From Acanthornis magna (lineage: Eukaryota; Chordata; Aves; Passeriformes; Acanthizidae): DNA of 64,000 nt. The notes beneath the pieces were generated by a model that saw only the letters and a list, made by a program, of their open reading frames with translations, ran no database searches and was not told the DNA's origin. The stretch lies in the NCBI GenBank assembly GCA_036785705.1, contig JAWUZG010000332.1:1984001-2048000 (forward strand), read 5' to 3'. Each line of letters begins with the position of its first letter. Position 1 is the stretch's first letter. Positions 63,715 to 64,000 of this stretch are shown here, piece after piece. The position numbers were made by a program, and so were the translations under genes.

Positions 63715-64000
63715 GGTGTGTGCTTGATTTTAGTGTGCTTGTTCCTGGTTCAAGGCCAATAAACAGGAGCTGTCCCTTCCCCACTCTGCTGCTGCTTTAT
63801 GGCTGCAGCAGCTCCTAGGCTGGCTACAGAATCGCCCTATTTTCTTTGAAATAAGGGTCTGTAATGGAAGGGTTGAAATATCTCTAAGTAAGGACACAGT
63901 AATGCATGGCTGTAGCATTTTTATGGTGCTATTTTTATGGTTCATTTCTTCAGTATTTAGCTGCTTTACCTTTAGGCTCGGAGCTGCTGTTTAATGCTCT

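Larger units (their letters stand above)
60627..64000 (+). other. TENM2: TENM2 intron downstream of exon B (5' part, phase 2)
   Basis: Starts with the GTGGGT donor and runs off the window. It holds an AAAT repeat (about 61180), a GC-rich islet (61390-61740) with no credible coding, an AT-core palindrome (62387-62408) and a CR1 tail (63600-63714). No exon is visible. Confidence 0.85.

Noticed and set aside
1..64000. tRNA, rRNA, CRISPR, operons or bacterial mobile elements
   Set aside because: No cloverleaf with A/B box words, no regularly spaced direct repeats with spacers apart from the minisatellite, and no prokaryotic gene density.

Overview
The window reads as vertebrate, almost certainly avian, nuclear DNA. 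It is about 64 kb of mostly AT-rich, CpG-poor, intron-like sequence with simple repeats. It holds very few interspersed repeats, and the clearest one is a truncated CR1-type LINE tail near the right edge, the retroposon typical of birds and other reptiles. I see no bacterial gene organisation, CRISPR array, rRNA or tRNA. The species cannot be named from the sequence.

Only two exons can be supported with confidence. Both lie on the + strand and encode adjacent pieces of the N-terminal cytoplasmic domain of teneurin-2 (TENM2), a large type II transmembrane adhesion protein of developing neurons. Exon A (13842-14051) is 210 bp and is flanked by phase-1 introns on both sides. Exon B (60392-60626) is 235 bp, enters in phase 1 and leaves in phase 2. 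The codon split between them rebuilds a glycine and gives the continuous teneurin-2 reading ...[14 protein letters not shown].... The upstream exons (start codon side) and the downstream exons (membrane span, EGF repeats, beta-propeller, YD shell) lie outside the window.

Layout: 1-13841 is the end of an upstream intron; 13842-14051 is exon A; 14052-60391 is a 46.3-kb intron; 60392-60626 is exon B; 60627-64000 is the start of the next intron. The introns contain microsatellites, a 25-bp minisatellite with an alternating two-unit pattern (50627-50855), a run of 45 T (19276-19320), two decayed minus-strand LINE reverse-transcriptase relics (about 42.5 and 43.3-43.9 kb), a possible LTR tail (20.6 kb) and several GC-rich islets.

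The most interesting observation is in the large intron. A compact CpG-dense cluster (38686-38819) is followed about 180 bp later by a good-context ATG that reads MGCST and runs straight into a possible splice donor. Its phase (1) is the one needed to join exon B. It is a candidate internal promoter and alternative first exon for an N-terminally shortened, possibly acylated teneurin-2. This is a hypothesis from sequence only. The second most interesting item is the pair of LINE relics, recognised from translated RT motifs.
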